Shown here piece after piece: positions 26,001 through 33,639 of a DNA stretch of 64,000 nt; position 1 is the stretch's first letter; each line of letters starts with the position of its first letter. A program made the translations under genes and the position numbers. The stretch is from Rugalucina vietnamica (taxonomy: Eukaryota > Mollusca > Bivalvia > Lucinida > Lucinidae). The notes under the pieces were generated by a model. It was not told where the DNA came from. It worked only from the letters and a program-made list of their open reading frames with translations, and ran no database searches. The stretch lies in the NCBI GenBank assembly GCA_964017185.1, contig OZ024876.1, positions 15,619,226 to 15,683,225 of the forward strand, given 5' to 3'.

Positions 26001-29000
26001 TTAACTTTTCAAAATAACTTAAGGTTACCATATCTTTCTAATCAGCATACATTACAAATAAAAACAGCAAGCAAAATTGCTGAAATCAGCAAATAAAATT
26101 GCTGAAATAACTATGTCAAAACATCAGTGATGATGTCATTTAAGTGTTCCAACTGATGCAAAATAGTGTTTGAACATTTAAAGTTACGTTTTCATGGGAC
26201 TGATATGGTATTAATGTGGAAAGTTTGTGCAAAATACCAATATGCTAGTCTAGCAGTGTGCCTTATTTTTGGAAAAGAGCAGGGCTTGTGCTTATTGTAG
26301 CATGTGTGTTTATTAGAATGAATATGGTATATTTGAAACTGAACTGACAATATGTTTTTATTCATATCTTTAACTTATTTTCCAATGTCCTGTAAACTAT
26401 AAAGTTTGAATTCAGCCAGAGTTTTAAAAACTTAACAGAATGGTACAAAATATGGTAACCTGACCAGAGTTGTTTTGTTGGATTTCAGTTCGAGCAGATA
26501 TGGGCGAATACATCTGTGAAATTGTCTTCAACGCTGGTCATGCTGAGGAGCACAGAGTTCGACCTCAGCCACTGTTTGTTGGAGGTAAGTTCATGAAAAG
26601 GGCAGTGGCACAAGAAAAACGGGCTTCACATATGAAGGCTTTTAAGAAAAAGAGGGATTGAACTATCTGTGAAGTGAAAAGGGTACTGATCAGCTGTGAT
26701 AGTAAAATATTCTAATGTCATATAGAGGATATTTACATTTTTTAGTTGAATACCAAATATATTTCATCGAATGTGTTGAAAACATTATGTTCATAAGTGC
26801 ACAGCATGAGTGAAAATTTTGATGTTTTCAACACAAGATGAAATATATTTGGTATTTACCGGAATGAAAGTGAATTTTCTTTTTATGCCCCCAACTTTGA
26901 AAAAGTTGGAAGGGCATATTGCTTTTGGCTTGTCTGTCTGTCTGTGTGTGTGTGCGTCCGTTAACTTTTGAACGGTGCATGGTAGGGTTTTGAAATTTCA
27001 TGTGTGTATTCCTCATGAAAAAATAGTTGACCCGTATTTTTTTTCATGTCTAGGTTATGCCCCTTTTCTGAGTTATGTCCCTTTGAAAACAAAATTTGAA
27101 AATCTTGTGTGCAAGATGTCTCAAAAAGTATTTAAGCTAGAGCCTTCATATTTAGTATACTGATTGGGGCTGAGGAGTAAATGACCTGAAAAAGTTTTGA
27201 GAGCTTTCCGTAAAATTTTGACAAAAATACGGAATTTTGAAATTTTGATTCGGTGAAATTTGAAACTTTTGAAAGGTGAATGTTAGGGTTTTGAAATTTC
27301 ATATACAGATTTCTCATGAAAAAATAGTTGACCCATATTTTTTTCATGTCTGAGTTATGCCCCTGTTTGGAGTTATGCCCCTTTCAAAACAAAATTTGAA
27401 AATCTTGTGTGCAAGATATCTCAAAAAGTATTTAAGCTAGAGCCTTCATATTTCGTATACTGGTTGGGGCTGAGAAGATGATCACCTGATTAACTTTTGA
27501 GGACTTTCCGTCAAACTTTGGCAAAAATACTCGATTTTGAAATTTTCACTCCATTTCTAACTTGTATGTAAAAAGCTTACATTCTGTTTCTGGATCGAGG
27601 TCAAAACAGAGGCAACAGGAAATTAAATTTCACTTCATTCCAATGAAATGAATCATACAAGCTGCCAGTTTAGGGGCAAGCATACAGTTGGGGGCATAGT
27701 GTTTTACAAACACGCATTTCTAGTTATTATTTTATATAATAAATGTATGTTTTTCCGTTGAAGAGACTGAAAATGTAAAAAAAAAAAAAAAAAATTGAAA
27801 ACACAATTTTTATACAAAATTGTTACTTACATTCTAACGTCAAGTGACTAGAAACCTCAGGAATAATCCAAATTCTACAGTGAAAAATGAAACCATTGGC
27901 TGATATGAATCACTAGTGAAAATATCAATATCAGTGAAAATATTACTTTTATTTATTTTTCATATACATTGATTTCACTGGTAAGTATAAAATAAAATGT
28001 CATTTCTCTTTCAGCACCCCCAGCCATTGAGGGAGGCAGTCAAAGGAAGGACAAAAACATGGTCCAAGGGGAACAACTCGACCTCACATGTAAAGTATCA
28101 GGCTACCCATTCCCTACGGTCGAATGGCGTAAAGATGGCAAGGAATTCAACACTACAAAACGCATCCATTTCTCAGAATATGAAGGCTCGCCGACAGGAA
28201 AGCTGACTATTTATTCCCTTGACTTTGACGATAAAGGAGCGTACACATGCATTGCTTCGTCTCCGAGATTTGAAAACCAAACTGCAACTGCTGAATATTT
28301 CATCCGAGTTAAAGGTAAGATAACTTGCTACAGTTTTGAGATTAATTGCTATAAGTTTGAGATGAACAAATACAAGTCTTGTGTCTTATAAAATTTATGA
28401 GACATAGGCAAACGAAAGCGCTCCAGATCTGACAAACATTTTTTTTATATTACAAAGCCCCATCTGGGGCAGATGGGGCTATTCTGTTTGCTTAGAGGAT
28501 TTTCATAAAAAAATTTATTGTCTGCTTTTTCAAGAGGGAGTGGTGGGTTCCAACCCGAGCTACCTTGATTGGTGCTCAGCATTGTAAGGCAAACACTTGT
28601 TGATGCCTGTCATGTTGGTGACAAGTGTTCATCCTGACATGACTTAATTATAACAAACCCGCATATCAGGTAGGAACGTGATTTATATTATTTGAGCCAT
28701 GTCATGAGAAAACTGGATTTTCACATATTTGAAAACAGAGGCACAGATCAGCTGTGCAGTAACTGCACAGCTGATCATCGCCTTTGTTTTTGCTACATGG
28801 ATAGTACCATTCATCTGCTACTTATATCCAAAGCTTCAAGCTTATAGCGTTCTTCTGTGACAGTACAGACCGGTCTGTGTCTGACCTGGTTGGAAACCGA
28901 AATTGTTGGTTTTCTCATGTGATGGCTCAAATTTTGATATTCTGTGACAGCTATATATCTATGCCTCAGACCTGCTGATCTGTGGATAGGGCAATTCCTC

Positions 29001-29732
29001 CACTTTCTAAATCCAAAATATCCAGCCTCTAGCCATCTTTTGTGATTGAGCATCTCGGTTTGTGTTGGACTTGTTCGAAAACCACATTGTTGATTTTCTA
29101 ATAACATGGTTGAAATGTTCATTCCAGACAAGCTTGCTGCCCTGTGGCCATTCCTGGGTATTGTTGCCGAGGTGATAGTTCTGTGTGCAATCATTCTCAT
29201 CTATGAGAAAAGGAAGAGCAAACAGATGCAGGACGAGGATGACTCCCCGGACGCTAACGAGTGAGTAGTTCTTCTATTACATGACAGAACGCAATTATAA
29301 TGTGTTTTTCAATATAACATGGTCATGTCATGGCTCCTAAATTGATTTTTTTGCTATATGTCTTTAGTAAGTAACCTCATTATAACAGTTGAAAAATGCA
29401 TATTAAAAAAAAAAACAAAAAAAACTCCCTTTGAATGTTCCCACTGCTTCCAAAGGATCTTACCTTTATATTTTAAAGGTTAAAAAGTTTTATAACTGCG
29501 AAGATGAACAGCGCCTTTGTTTTCTCTACACAGATAGTACAGTATTCTTCTTAAATCTAGAATTTCAATTTCATACTTCTAGCTTTCTTCTGTGACTGTA
29601 CAGGCTGGTTTGTGTCAAACCTAATCGGAAACTCAAATTGTTGGTTTTCTCACCCATATGCTCAAATTTAATTGTGTTCCTTGCAGAGATGAGAAAAAAG
29701 ACCATGGAGATGTGAGACACCGCAGAACCTAG
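13750..29732 (+). CDS. Basigin/neuroplastin-family Ig membrane protein, 3' part (six exons)
   Basis: Joining 13750-13903, 24632-24814, 26489-26584, 28015-28314, 29128-29260 and 29687-29732 gives one open frame of 303 codons and a TAG stop. All junctions have AG acceptors and GT donors, and phases agree throughout (0 in, then 1,1,1,1,2). Order, numbering from the first visible residue: half an Ig domain (1-51, Cys34), Ig domain (52-144; Cys70, Trp85, Cys122), Ig domain (145-244; Cys170, Trp182, Cys223), transmembrane helix (about 248-270) with a buried Glu259, and a basic then acidic tail. N-glycosylation sequons are at Asn22, 91, 104, 190 and 232. The segment LAALWPFLGIVAEV is the hallmark of basigin, neuroplastin and embigin. 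In vertebrates these are chaperone/accessory subunits of monocarboxylate transporters and plasma-membrane calcium pumps and act in adhesion. Three Ig domains match the long isoforms. Basigin and neuroplastin cannot be told apart here, so no symbol is given. The signal peptide and first half-domain are outside or unseen. Confidence 0.9.
13956..14006. repeat. Poly-A run, 51 bp
   Basis: An uninterrupted A tract lies in the intron shortly after the first exon. Length in the assembly may be unreliable. Confidence 0.95.
14211..14360. mobile_element. Decayed hairpin element (same family as 19318-20002)
   Basis: The left arm 'attcaccatctttgca..gctggttt' and right arm 'agctggaaacca..tgcaaaaacg' are inverted relative to each other. 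They match the arms of the longer hairpin at 19318-20002. Confidence 0.55.
14686..14898 (+). mobile_element. M1 MITE
   Basis: Termini GAGCCGCCTC and gaggtggctc; perfect palindrome CTTCGCGGTAACCGCGAAG. A short deletion just inside the left terminus removes the 'aaaaccaacaat' block. Confidence 0.9.
15165..15300 (+). repeat. SINE-like fragment with TTGAGCAAGAC block
   Basis: 'gttcgatccccacaggcg' resembles a tRNA B box and is followed by 'gtgtccttgagcaagacaca', a block shared with 33735-33760, 51855-51880 and, diverged, 62355. It ends near a short A run at 15300. Other stretches between 14900 and 15437 hold nothing I can name. Confidence 0.45.
15440..17833 (+). mobile_element. H3 satellite-cored element, complete
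   Basis: The head is AGCTCGACTGCACGAAGTGC. The core has four units of about 180 bp (15540-16210; 'agaagtccatatcttgacaa') and then about eleven units of about 127 bp (16310-17760; 'ggttcagtgattttgcctta'). The 3' end carries the inverse of the head ('cagtcgagca') and the hairpin GCTGTCCTGCGACAGC (17811-17826) followed by TCTTA. The layout is the same as H1, H2 and H4. No protein is encoded. Confidence 0.75.
17990..18226 (-). mobile_element. M1 MITE, reverse orientation
   Basis: Termini gagccacgacgc and gacgtggctc. The palindrome variant is GCTGTGCAATTACTGCACAG, near the right end. Confidence 0.85.
18470..18946. repeat. Two dispersed-repeat fragments
   Basis: 'ctgaattcct..aagagc..cgag' followed by 'gagaaaagggatgg' occurs at 18485-18545 and, diverged, at 18870-18945, and again near 61670-61730. 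No coding content. Confidence 0.45.
18964..19158 (+). mobile_element. M1 MITE, internally deleted
   Basis: Both termini are present and 'atat' flanks both sides. The first arm of the palindrome is deleted (only 'ggtaaccgcgaagctgatc' remains). Confidence 0.85.
19318..20002. mobile_element. Long hairpin element interrupted by another element
   Basis: Arms 'gctggtttccagctt' and 'aagctggaaaccagc', 'caggtaacca' and 'tggttacctg', 'accaccctgacc' and 'ggtcagggtggt' fold around 19915-19925. The outer arm 'attcaccatttttg' (about 19321) is separated from its continuation by a 501-bp insertion; its partner 'caaaaatggtga' is at 19985-19996. Confidence 0.75.
19343..19843. mobile_element. hAT-like 501-bp non-autonomous element
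   Basis: The termini CAGTACCTTAATTA / TAATTAAGGTACTG are inverted. The flanks catttatc (19335-19342) and aatttatc (19844-19851) match at 7 of 8 bases. A CAG-start TIR and 8-bp duplication fit hAT; this is inference. The interior is AT-rich with no transposase frame. Confidence 0.7.
20238..20397 (-). mobile_element. M1 MITE fragment
   Basis: Carries 'gagctgcattgtgggaaaac' and the 'ccaggtctgacacaaactgg' block, and stops where the next M1 begins. Confidence 0.65.
20400..20634 (-). mobile_element. M1 MITE, reverse orientation, full length
   Basis: Both termini are present; 4-bp flanks 'atat' on both sides; palindrome GCTGTGCAGTTACTGCACAG. Confidence 0.9.
20833..21056 (+). mobile_element. M1 MITE
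   Basis: The left terminus is eroded (actgcatgagaaaacc), the palindrome is near-perfect (cttcacagtaactgcgaag) and the right terminus is 'ctcacgcacaggc'. A small palindrome fragment of another M1 lies at 20690-20755. Confidence 0.75.
21074..21742. mobile_element. CGACA/TGTCG-rich element with inverted ends
   Basis: The ends 'agtatttcactggcatgcga' and 'tcgcattctagtgaaata' are imperfect inverted repeats. The middle (21110-21600) is crowded with TGTCG, CGACA, TCGCGA and GTGTCGT motifs in both orientations, unlike the CpG-poor surroundings. The overlapping short ORFs on both strands are by-products of the repetition. Family not recognised. Confidence 0.5.
22316..22601 (-). mobile_element. M2 hairpin MITE
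   Basis: The ends catcacgataacatg and catgttttcgtaatg are inverted. The central hairpin pairs 'agattgtgggtactcgttag' with 'ctaatgagtacccaccatct'. The same family occurs at 36103, 48774, 51405, 56977, 57750 and 59065. Confidence 0.8.
22850..22977 (+). mobile_element. H1 head fragment
   Basis: The head AGCTCACCTAAGCCGAAGGC and its inverted partner GGTGAGCT are present. The core is lost after about 120 bp, where M3 sequence begins. Confidence 0.7.
22978..23092. mobile_element. M3 MITE, right half
   Basis: Matches the right half of the M3 at 36416-36610: 'aaaggattctcacatttt', 'caacaaaaaataacagtgta' and 'ttttgaacaact'. Confidence 0.65.
23350..23435 (+). repeat. Exact 43-bp tandem duplication
   Basis: Two identical adjacent copies start at 23350 and 23393 ('agtacacagccagattgatt'...). 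The identity suggests a recent slip or an assembly artefact. Confidence 0.85.
23702..23872 (+). repeat. Dispersed repeat ('ggagtgggaa' family)
   Basis: The blocks 'ctattgggaaatagct', 'ggagtgggaatttctttctg' and 'ttgcctactt' recur at 47205-47265 and, inverted, at 47572-47699 and 55788-55938. Confidence 0.55.
23897..24147. mobile_element. M4 inverted-repeat element
   Basis: The left end 'ccaggccccgaggttataaa' and right end 'tttataacctctgggcctgg' are near-perfect inverted repeats that continue through 'ttcatgctcaact'. An inner perfect hairpin 'gccaacaattgttggc' lies in the centre. A second copy lies at 29785-30225. Confidence 0.8.
24230..24440. repeat. Short C-rich degenerate tandem repeat
   Basis: Repeats of the type 'ctccccaaatccctgaaaat' with a period near 32 bp. 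Intronic. Confidence 0.5.
24495..24600 (+). mobile_element. M1 MITE fragment (left half)
   Basis: Carries 'gagccccagcataaaaaaac', 'gtgaaaacaaaggtgctgat' and a decayed palindrome ending in an A run. The final 'gatgcctctcattt' may be the eroded right terminus. The exon at 24632 starts about 32 bp further on. Confidence 0.5.
24632..24814 (+). CDS. Basigin-like exon b: first half of second Ig domain
   Basis: The acceptor is ttctattttag/TTTC (phase 1) and the donor CCAG/gtatct (phase 1); 61 codons. It carries the first disulfide Cys (VTLQC) and the core Trp (KVAWIRDG) 15 residues later, and the sequons KNLT and NNS. It ends just before the DxGxYxC motif, which is on the next exon. Confidence 0.9.
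24959..25510 (+). mobile_element. H4 element, copy 1
   Basis: The head is TATGCCCCCAACTTTGAAAA, followed by pairing GTTGG..GGGCATA. The 3' end is 'gttgggggcatagtg', the hairpin AGTGTTTTACAAACACT and TATTTCTAGTTA. It lies in an intron of the basigin-like gene. Both-strand ORFs are shadows. Confidence 0.7.
25511..26488. other. Intron, no feature recognised
   Basis: AT-rich intronic DNA between the H4 copy and exon c. No inverted ends, tandem array or coding frame stood out. Confidence 0.5.
26489..26584 (+). CDS. Basigin-like exon c: second half of second Ig domain
   Basis: The acceptor is gttggatttcag/TTCG and the donor GGAG/gtaagt (consensus), both phase 1; 32 codons. It encodes RADMGEYICEI, the typical DxGxYxC turn that places the second disulfide Cys, then the closing strand and the linker to the third Ig domain. 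No M1 copy abuts this acceptor. Confidence 0.9.
26750..26858. repeat. Short stem-loop element
   Basis: The arms 'taccaaatatatttcatc' and 'gatgaaatatatttggta' continue through 'tgtgttgaaaaca' / 'tgttttcaacaca', giving a stem of about 33 bp. Intronic. A weak M1-like trace ('gcactgatcagctgtga' type) precedes it at 26600-26700. Confidence 0.65.
26883..27725 (+). mobile_element. H4 element, copy 2
   Basis: The head and 3' hairpin (GTGTTTTACAAACAC, then GCATTTCTAGTTA) are the same as copy 1. The core holds two diverged units of about 290 bp ('cctcatgaaaaaatagttga' and 'tctcatgaaaaaatagttga'). Same intron side and same orientation as copy 1. Confidence 0.7.
28015..28314 (+). CDS. Basigin-like exon d: complete third (membrane-proximal) Ig domain
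   Basis: The acceptor is catttctctttcag/CACC and the donor AAAG/gtaaga, phase 1 at both ends; exactly 100 codons. It contains the whole I-set-like domain: LDLTCKVSGYPFP, VEWRKDG, LDFDDKGAYTC and the closing strand ending FIRVK. Two sequons (NTT, NQT) are present. A symmetric phase-1 exon carrying one full domain contrasts with the second domain, which is split. Confidence 0.95.
28693..28928 (+). mobile_element. M1 MITE, full length
   Basis: Termini gagccatgtcatg and tgatggctc. Perfect palindrome variant GCTGTGCAGTAACTGCACAG. It lies in the intron before the transmembrane exon. Confidence 0.9.
28973..29112 (+). mobile_element. M1 MITE remnant abutting a splice acceptor
   Basis: The right two-thirds of M1 are recognisable: 'ggatagggcaattcctc', 'aaatccaaaat', 'cggtttgtgttggac', 'aaaaccacattgttga'. 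The terminus has decayed to 'ttttctaataacatggttg'. Exon e begins at 29128, 15 bp later. The terminus now contains CTAATAAC (29098-29105), a plausible branch site 22-25 bp before the AG. Confidence 0.7.
29128..29260 (+). CDS. Basigin-like exon e: transmembrane segment and proximal tail
   Basis: The acceptor is atgttcattccag/ACAA (phase 1) and the donor ACGA/gtgagt (phase 2). It encodes DKLAALWPFLGIVAEVIVLC and then AIILIYEKRKSKQ. The family's membrane helix has a Glu in its middle, a Pro near the outer face and a basic stop-transfer cluster, followed by an acidic stretch QDEDDSPDANE. In vertebrate relatives this helix contacts transporter partners. The acceptor lies 15 bp from the end of a degraded M1 copy. 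Confidence 0.95.
29494..29663 (+). mobile_element. M1 MITE remnant abutting a splice acceptor
   Basis: Only the second palindrome arm (actgcgaagatgaacagcgc) and the right half of M1 remain, ending 'ttttctcacccatatgctc'. The terminal exon starts 23 bp downstream. Confidence 0.8.
29687..29732 (+). CDS. Basigin-like exon f: C-terminus and stop
   Basis: The acceptor is gtgttccttgcag/AGAT. The first base completes Glu289; then DEKKDHGDVRHRRT and TAG (29730-29732). The ending resembles the short basic C-terminus of neuroplastin/basigin (an arginine-rich stretch after a charged Lys/Asp run). The acceptor is 23 bp from the right end of an M1 copy. Confidence 0.85.
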
Positions 29733-29784
29733 ATACGGAGAGACTTTGATAGTGCTGGTTGGCATCCTCCATCTTGAGGGTAGA

Positions 29785-30225
29785 TCCCAGGGTTTAAAAA
29801 AACATTTTTCATGCTCAAATCAGCTGAGACTGAAAATCATGCTTAGTAATTGTTGTCATTATGACATTAATGAGCCACTGCTTAAGAAAACCCAACGAAA
29901 TGCTTGGGCAAAAACAAAGGCTCAGATCACCAACTTTGTTTTCGCTACAAGGATAGTGCAATTCCTATTCTTTCTAAATCCAAAATTTCCACCCTCTATC
30001 CATCTTCTGGGACTGTACAGCCCAGTTTGTGTCGGACCTGGTTGGAACCAAATTGTTGGTTTTCTCACGCACAGGCTCATTTATTAGTAAGATACATGAC
30101 TGGATTTTGTGATTGAAACCTCCAATTTTCCTCTCATATTGGCTATATCAGTTTTATTAGCAATCAAAGTTTCATGCTCAGCTTAGTTGAGCATGAAAAA
30201 AAGTTCTCTAACCTTGGGCCCAGAT
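29785..30225. mobile_element. M4 element interrupted by M1
   Basis: The left end 'cccagggtttaaaaaaac', 'tttcatgctcaaatcagctg' and the right end 'gagcatgaaaaaaagttc', 'accttgggccca' pair as in the M4 at 23897. An M1 copy (29872-30078) sits between them. Confidence 0.7.
29872..30078 (+). mobile_element. M1 MITE nested in M4
   Basis: The termini gagccactgctta and cacgcacaggctc are both present. The palindrome is reduced by internal deletion ('ggctcagatcaccaactttg'). Confidence 0.8.
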
Positions 30226-30614
30226 CTCAGCAGCTCATTCAACGCAACCAGGGAGTTTTTTGATGGAAATGAAATTGGTATTTGGTTATTATAGAAGGAC
30301 AGTTTTTGCAAATTTATAATGACTAAGAGATTACGTTTGTTGGTGTGATTGGCATTAATAAATCCCTTTAAATGAATTTTGGTGAGTGCAAACAATTGAA
30401 GGTTTTATTGAAAAAATTACTGCTGCAATTTCCTTACAAGGGAGGGGACTGTATTTGTCTTTATAGGGGAGATAACTGAAATTGCCCTTATATGGGACAT
30501 AACTGAAATTGTTTTTGTAGGGGAGATAGCGTAAATTGTCTTTTTATGATTACCAAATACTGACCTTATTGATCCCACTGCTGGAACAATAGTTTCGGGA
30601 ATTAAAGAATAAAT

Positions 30615-30849
30615 GAGCCGCCTCTTGGGAAAACCAACAATGTGGTTTCCGAACAGGTCCGACACAAATCAGGCTGTACAGTCACAGAAGATGGCTAGAG
30701 ACTGGAAATTTTGGATTTAGAAAGTAGAGGAATTGTACTGTCCGTGTAGCGAAAACAAAGGCGCTGATCAGCTTCGCAGTTACTGCGAAGCTGATCTGCG
30801 CCTTTGTTTTCACATATGCAGATTGTTGGTTTTCCCATGAGGCGGCTCA
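30615..30849 (-). mobile_element. M1 MITE, reverse orientation, full length
   Basis: Termini GAGCCGCCTC and GAGGCGGCTC; flanks 'aaat' on both sides; palindrome CTTCGCAGTTACTGCGAAG. Confidence 0.95.
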
Positions 30850-31592
30850 AATATTGTGATACTATTATTAATACTTTAGGTTAGGTTTTTTCAAAACATT
30901 CTTAGCCTAGTGATGTTTTCCTAATACAATGTTAACTTGTTCGGTACATGCCAACAACATTTCTAAGTTCTGTTCTTTGTGTTGGGAAATTTAGAAATTG
31001 TTTTACATTTTACTCAACAAAAACAACTGCATCTGTATCTTTAATCTTTTGAAATTCAAACAAAGGATTCTTAATCATGCCATTGATTTTAACAACTGGC
31101 CATAGATATTTTACTTCCAAGGTTTTGCAGAGGTTTGTTGATTTGGACTTAATGTTTTCTTTGGAGGTTTTCTCATCCCTGTGGTAAAAATACAAACCAT
31201 TGATTAATCTTGTTGCATTGACTGTGTTCAGCATAAATCATGTGTCTGAATACAGTATGCTTTACAGATGAAACAAAATTCTAAAGATAGATTTTAAACA
31301 GCAGATTTTTTTTTTTTTTAAAAAAAAAAAAAAGATTTATACCATGTTTCATTGTAGATGTTGTTAATAGGTAGGAAAAATTCTCAGATATAGTTAGAAG
31401 TCATGAAGTTTATATTTAAACAGTTCAAATTGCACAGCTTTTTATATCTATATCAATTTTGCATTTCCACAAAAGTAGCTCATAATTTATATTAGTTAGT
31501 TGTTTAAGAATGTTGTAATTATAACATTTTTCTATCTTAAAGAAAGGCTTCTTCCGTCAGTGCAGAGTGATTTAAGGTGTAAGGAATAAAAT

Positions 31593-31827
31593 GAGCTGCA
31601 TCATGGGAAAACCAACAGTTTGCATATGTGAAAACAAAGGCGCAGATCAGCTTCGCAGTAACTGCGAAGCTGATCAGCGCCTTTGTTTTCGCTGAACAGA
31701 TAGTACAGTTCCTCCTTTTTCTAAATCCAAAATCTCAATCTTCTAGCCTGCTTCTGTGACTGTAAAGGCTGGTTTGTGTCAGACATGTTCACAAACCTTA
31801 TTGTTGGTTTTCTCATGACACTGCTCA
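31593..31827 (+). mobile_element. M1 MITE, full length
   Basis: Termini gagctgcatcatg and catgacactgctc; palindrome CTTCGCAGTAACTGCGAAG. Confidence 0.9.
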
Positions 31828-31890
31828 TATATAGCAACATAATGCTTGACAAGCCCTGATGTTTTAAATTCTTTATTTTTTTCTCTTTAT

Positions 31891-32434
31891 ATTGCTTTTA
31901 AGAAATGACCTTCAAACTTGGAACACAGAATAGCAAGAGTACCAAACCTAAGAAAGTGTTTACTATAAACAGGGGCTTTTTAGCCACTGCTCTGTTGAAA
32001 TTCATGAATTCTTATTTGTCTAAATAAATTGATAAACAAAAAAAAACAAAAAACATTAAAGATATGATATAAACAATTTAGAACAAGGGAGATATGTATT
32101 TAATACATTTAGATACATGCGAATGATTAATATTTTTCATGAAATCTCATTTATTGAGGGTTTGTCAAGCATGTGGTGCATAAACATTCCACATTACATG
32201 AGCCGCGACGTGAGAAAACTGGTTATCGGGGTTTCCGACCAGGTCTGACACAAACCGACCTGTACAGTCACAGAAGCAGGCTAGAAGCTTGAAAATTTAG
32301 ATTTAGTTGAAGAGAAATTGTACTATCCGTGTAGCAAAAACAAAGGTGCAGATCAGCTTCGCAGTCACTGCATAGCTTATCTGCATCTTTGTTTTTGCAT
32401 ATGCAAAAATCCGGTTTTCTCATGCCGCGGCACA
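31891..32434 (+). repeat. Duplicated segment ending in an M1 copy (with 37336-37862)
   Basis: About 310 bp of unique-looking sequence ('attgcttttaagaaatgacc' onward) plus the M1 attached to its right end match 37336-37862 closely, with small indels. The M1 part is 32200-32434 (reverse orientation, flanked by 'ttaca' on both sides when the terminal T/A is included). Confidence 0.8.
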
Positions 32435-32782
32435 TTACAATATGCTCACAATTCGTTGTGAGACCTAAAACATTGCTATTTATATTCAAGATCCTTTGAT
32501 ATAGTGAATCTAGCTTACTTTCAATGCTTAGCTCCATTATGGATGCATGAAATTAATTTTCAATTCCTGATTTATCTTTGTGTAAAAGTTTGTGCTAATA
32601 CAATGAGAAATAACAAGGAAAAACACCAAAGTCAATGTTTTAGAAGCTACTGAAGAGTGTCTTGCCATTTTAAGGAAGTTTTCAGCTATTTTGCGATGAG
32701 TTGAGCTCATGTCCCTGTTGAACAGTAGGGGTGGATATTTTATGATGAGTGTAGTTGGATTTTGAACTAGTTAGGAACCACT

Positions 32783-32889
32783 CCCAGCAGGCACATGACA
32801 TCAGAATGATGTCATATCAATGTCGATGTGACGTCATGACATTGATCGACTTTGATATGACGTCATTTTGACATCATGTGCCTGCTGGG
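32783..32889. mobile_element. 107-bp palindromic element CCCAGCAGGCACATGA
   Basis: Perfect outer arms CCCAGCAGGCACATGA / TCATGTGCCTGCTGGG, with 'tgatgtcatatcaatgtcga' paired to 'tcgactttgatatgacgtca' inside. It is almost entirely self-complementary, a foldback MITE. The flanks contain 'ctag' near both sides. Confidence 0.8.
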
Positions 32890-33166
32890 ACTAGTTGCAC
32901 CACATTAAAAACAAGACTGCTTGTCAGTGTCCTGTACATCCTTTTTGAAGAGTGGGTCACAAATTTTTTATATGCTGACATCAAAGTCAGTGATTGATCA
33001 TGGAACAACAAAAAGTGATTGATTTATTTAGAACCAGTGTTTTCTTAATCTTAATTTACTGTGAAATTTACAGCCTACAATTATTTGAAAGTTTAACTAA
33101 GTTCTAGCTGTACGGCTTCTAACATGCAGGTCAGGTACCAATAGTATATTACCATAGATTTTTGGC

Positions 33167-33367
33167 ATATGAAAACAAATGCACAGATCAGTCTGTGCAG
33201 TGACTACACAGCTGATTAGTGCTTTTGTTTCCACTTTGAGGATAGAACAATCACTTTCTCTCTTAAATCTGAAATTTCAATCTTCTAGCCCTGTGCTTTG
33301 ACTAAAACAGCATTGTTCATGTTCGACCTGGTCGGAAACCCCCCAAAATCAGTTTGCTCGGACCTCT
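33167..33367 (+). mobile_element. M1 MITE, eroded
   Basis: The palindrome region (cagatcagtctgtgcagtga), 'aaatctgaaatttcaatctt' and the 'gacctggtcggaaacc' block are present; both termini have been lost. Confidence 0.7.
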
Positions 33368-33639
33368 GCGTATAAGGTATCCACCCTAGCTGTTTTGAAC
33401 TTTTTTTATTGTGAATATATATATTATCCAAGTGTTTTATTTGTATATTCATGTCTCCAATATTGTGATTCAAAGTAATTTTTCCTGCATGTTTGTGAAT
33501 GGTGCGCCTGTACTGAAAATAGGTTAAAAATTGGTTTGATACCGATCAGAATATTTGTTTTGGCGTGAGAAGGCAGTTTTAGCACGTATATACAGTTAAA
33601 TTGTCTTAAATAGTGAAGTTTTGAATTCTTGTAAACAGA

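Larger units (their letters stand above)
29733..30362 (+). other. Probable 3' UTR region; AATAAA at 30357
   Basis: The sequence after the TAG stop has no further coding signal. AATAAA occurs at 30357-30362, and again just before M1 copies at about 30609 and 31585. Which one is used cannot be told from sequence alone. Confidence 0.4.

Noticed and set aside
28811..29200. 129-aa - strand ORF opposite the transmembrane exon
   Set aside because: A shadow of M1 sequence and of exon e on the other strand.
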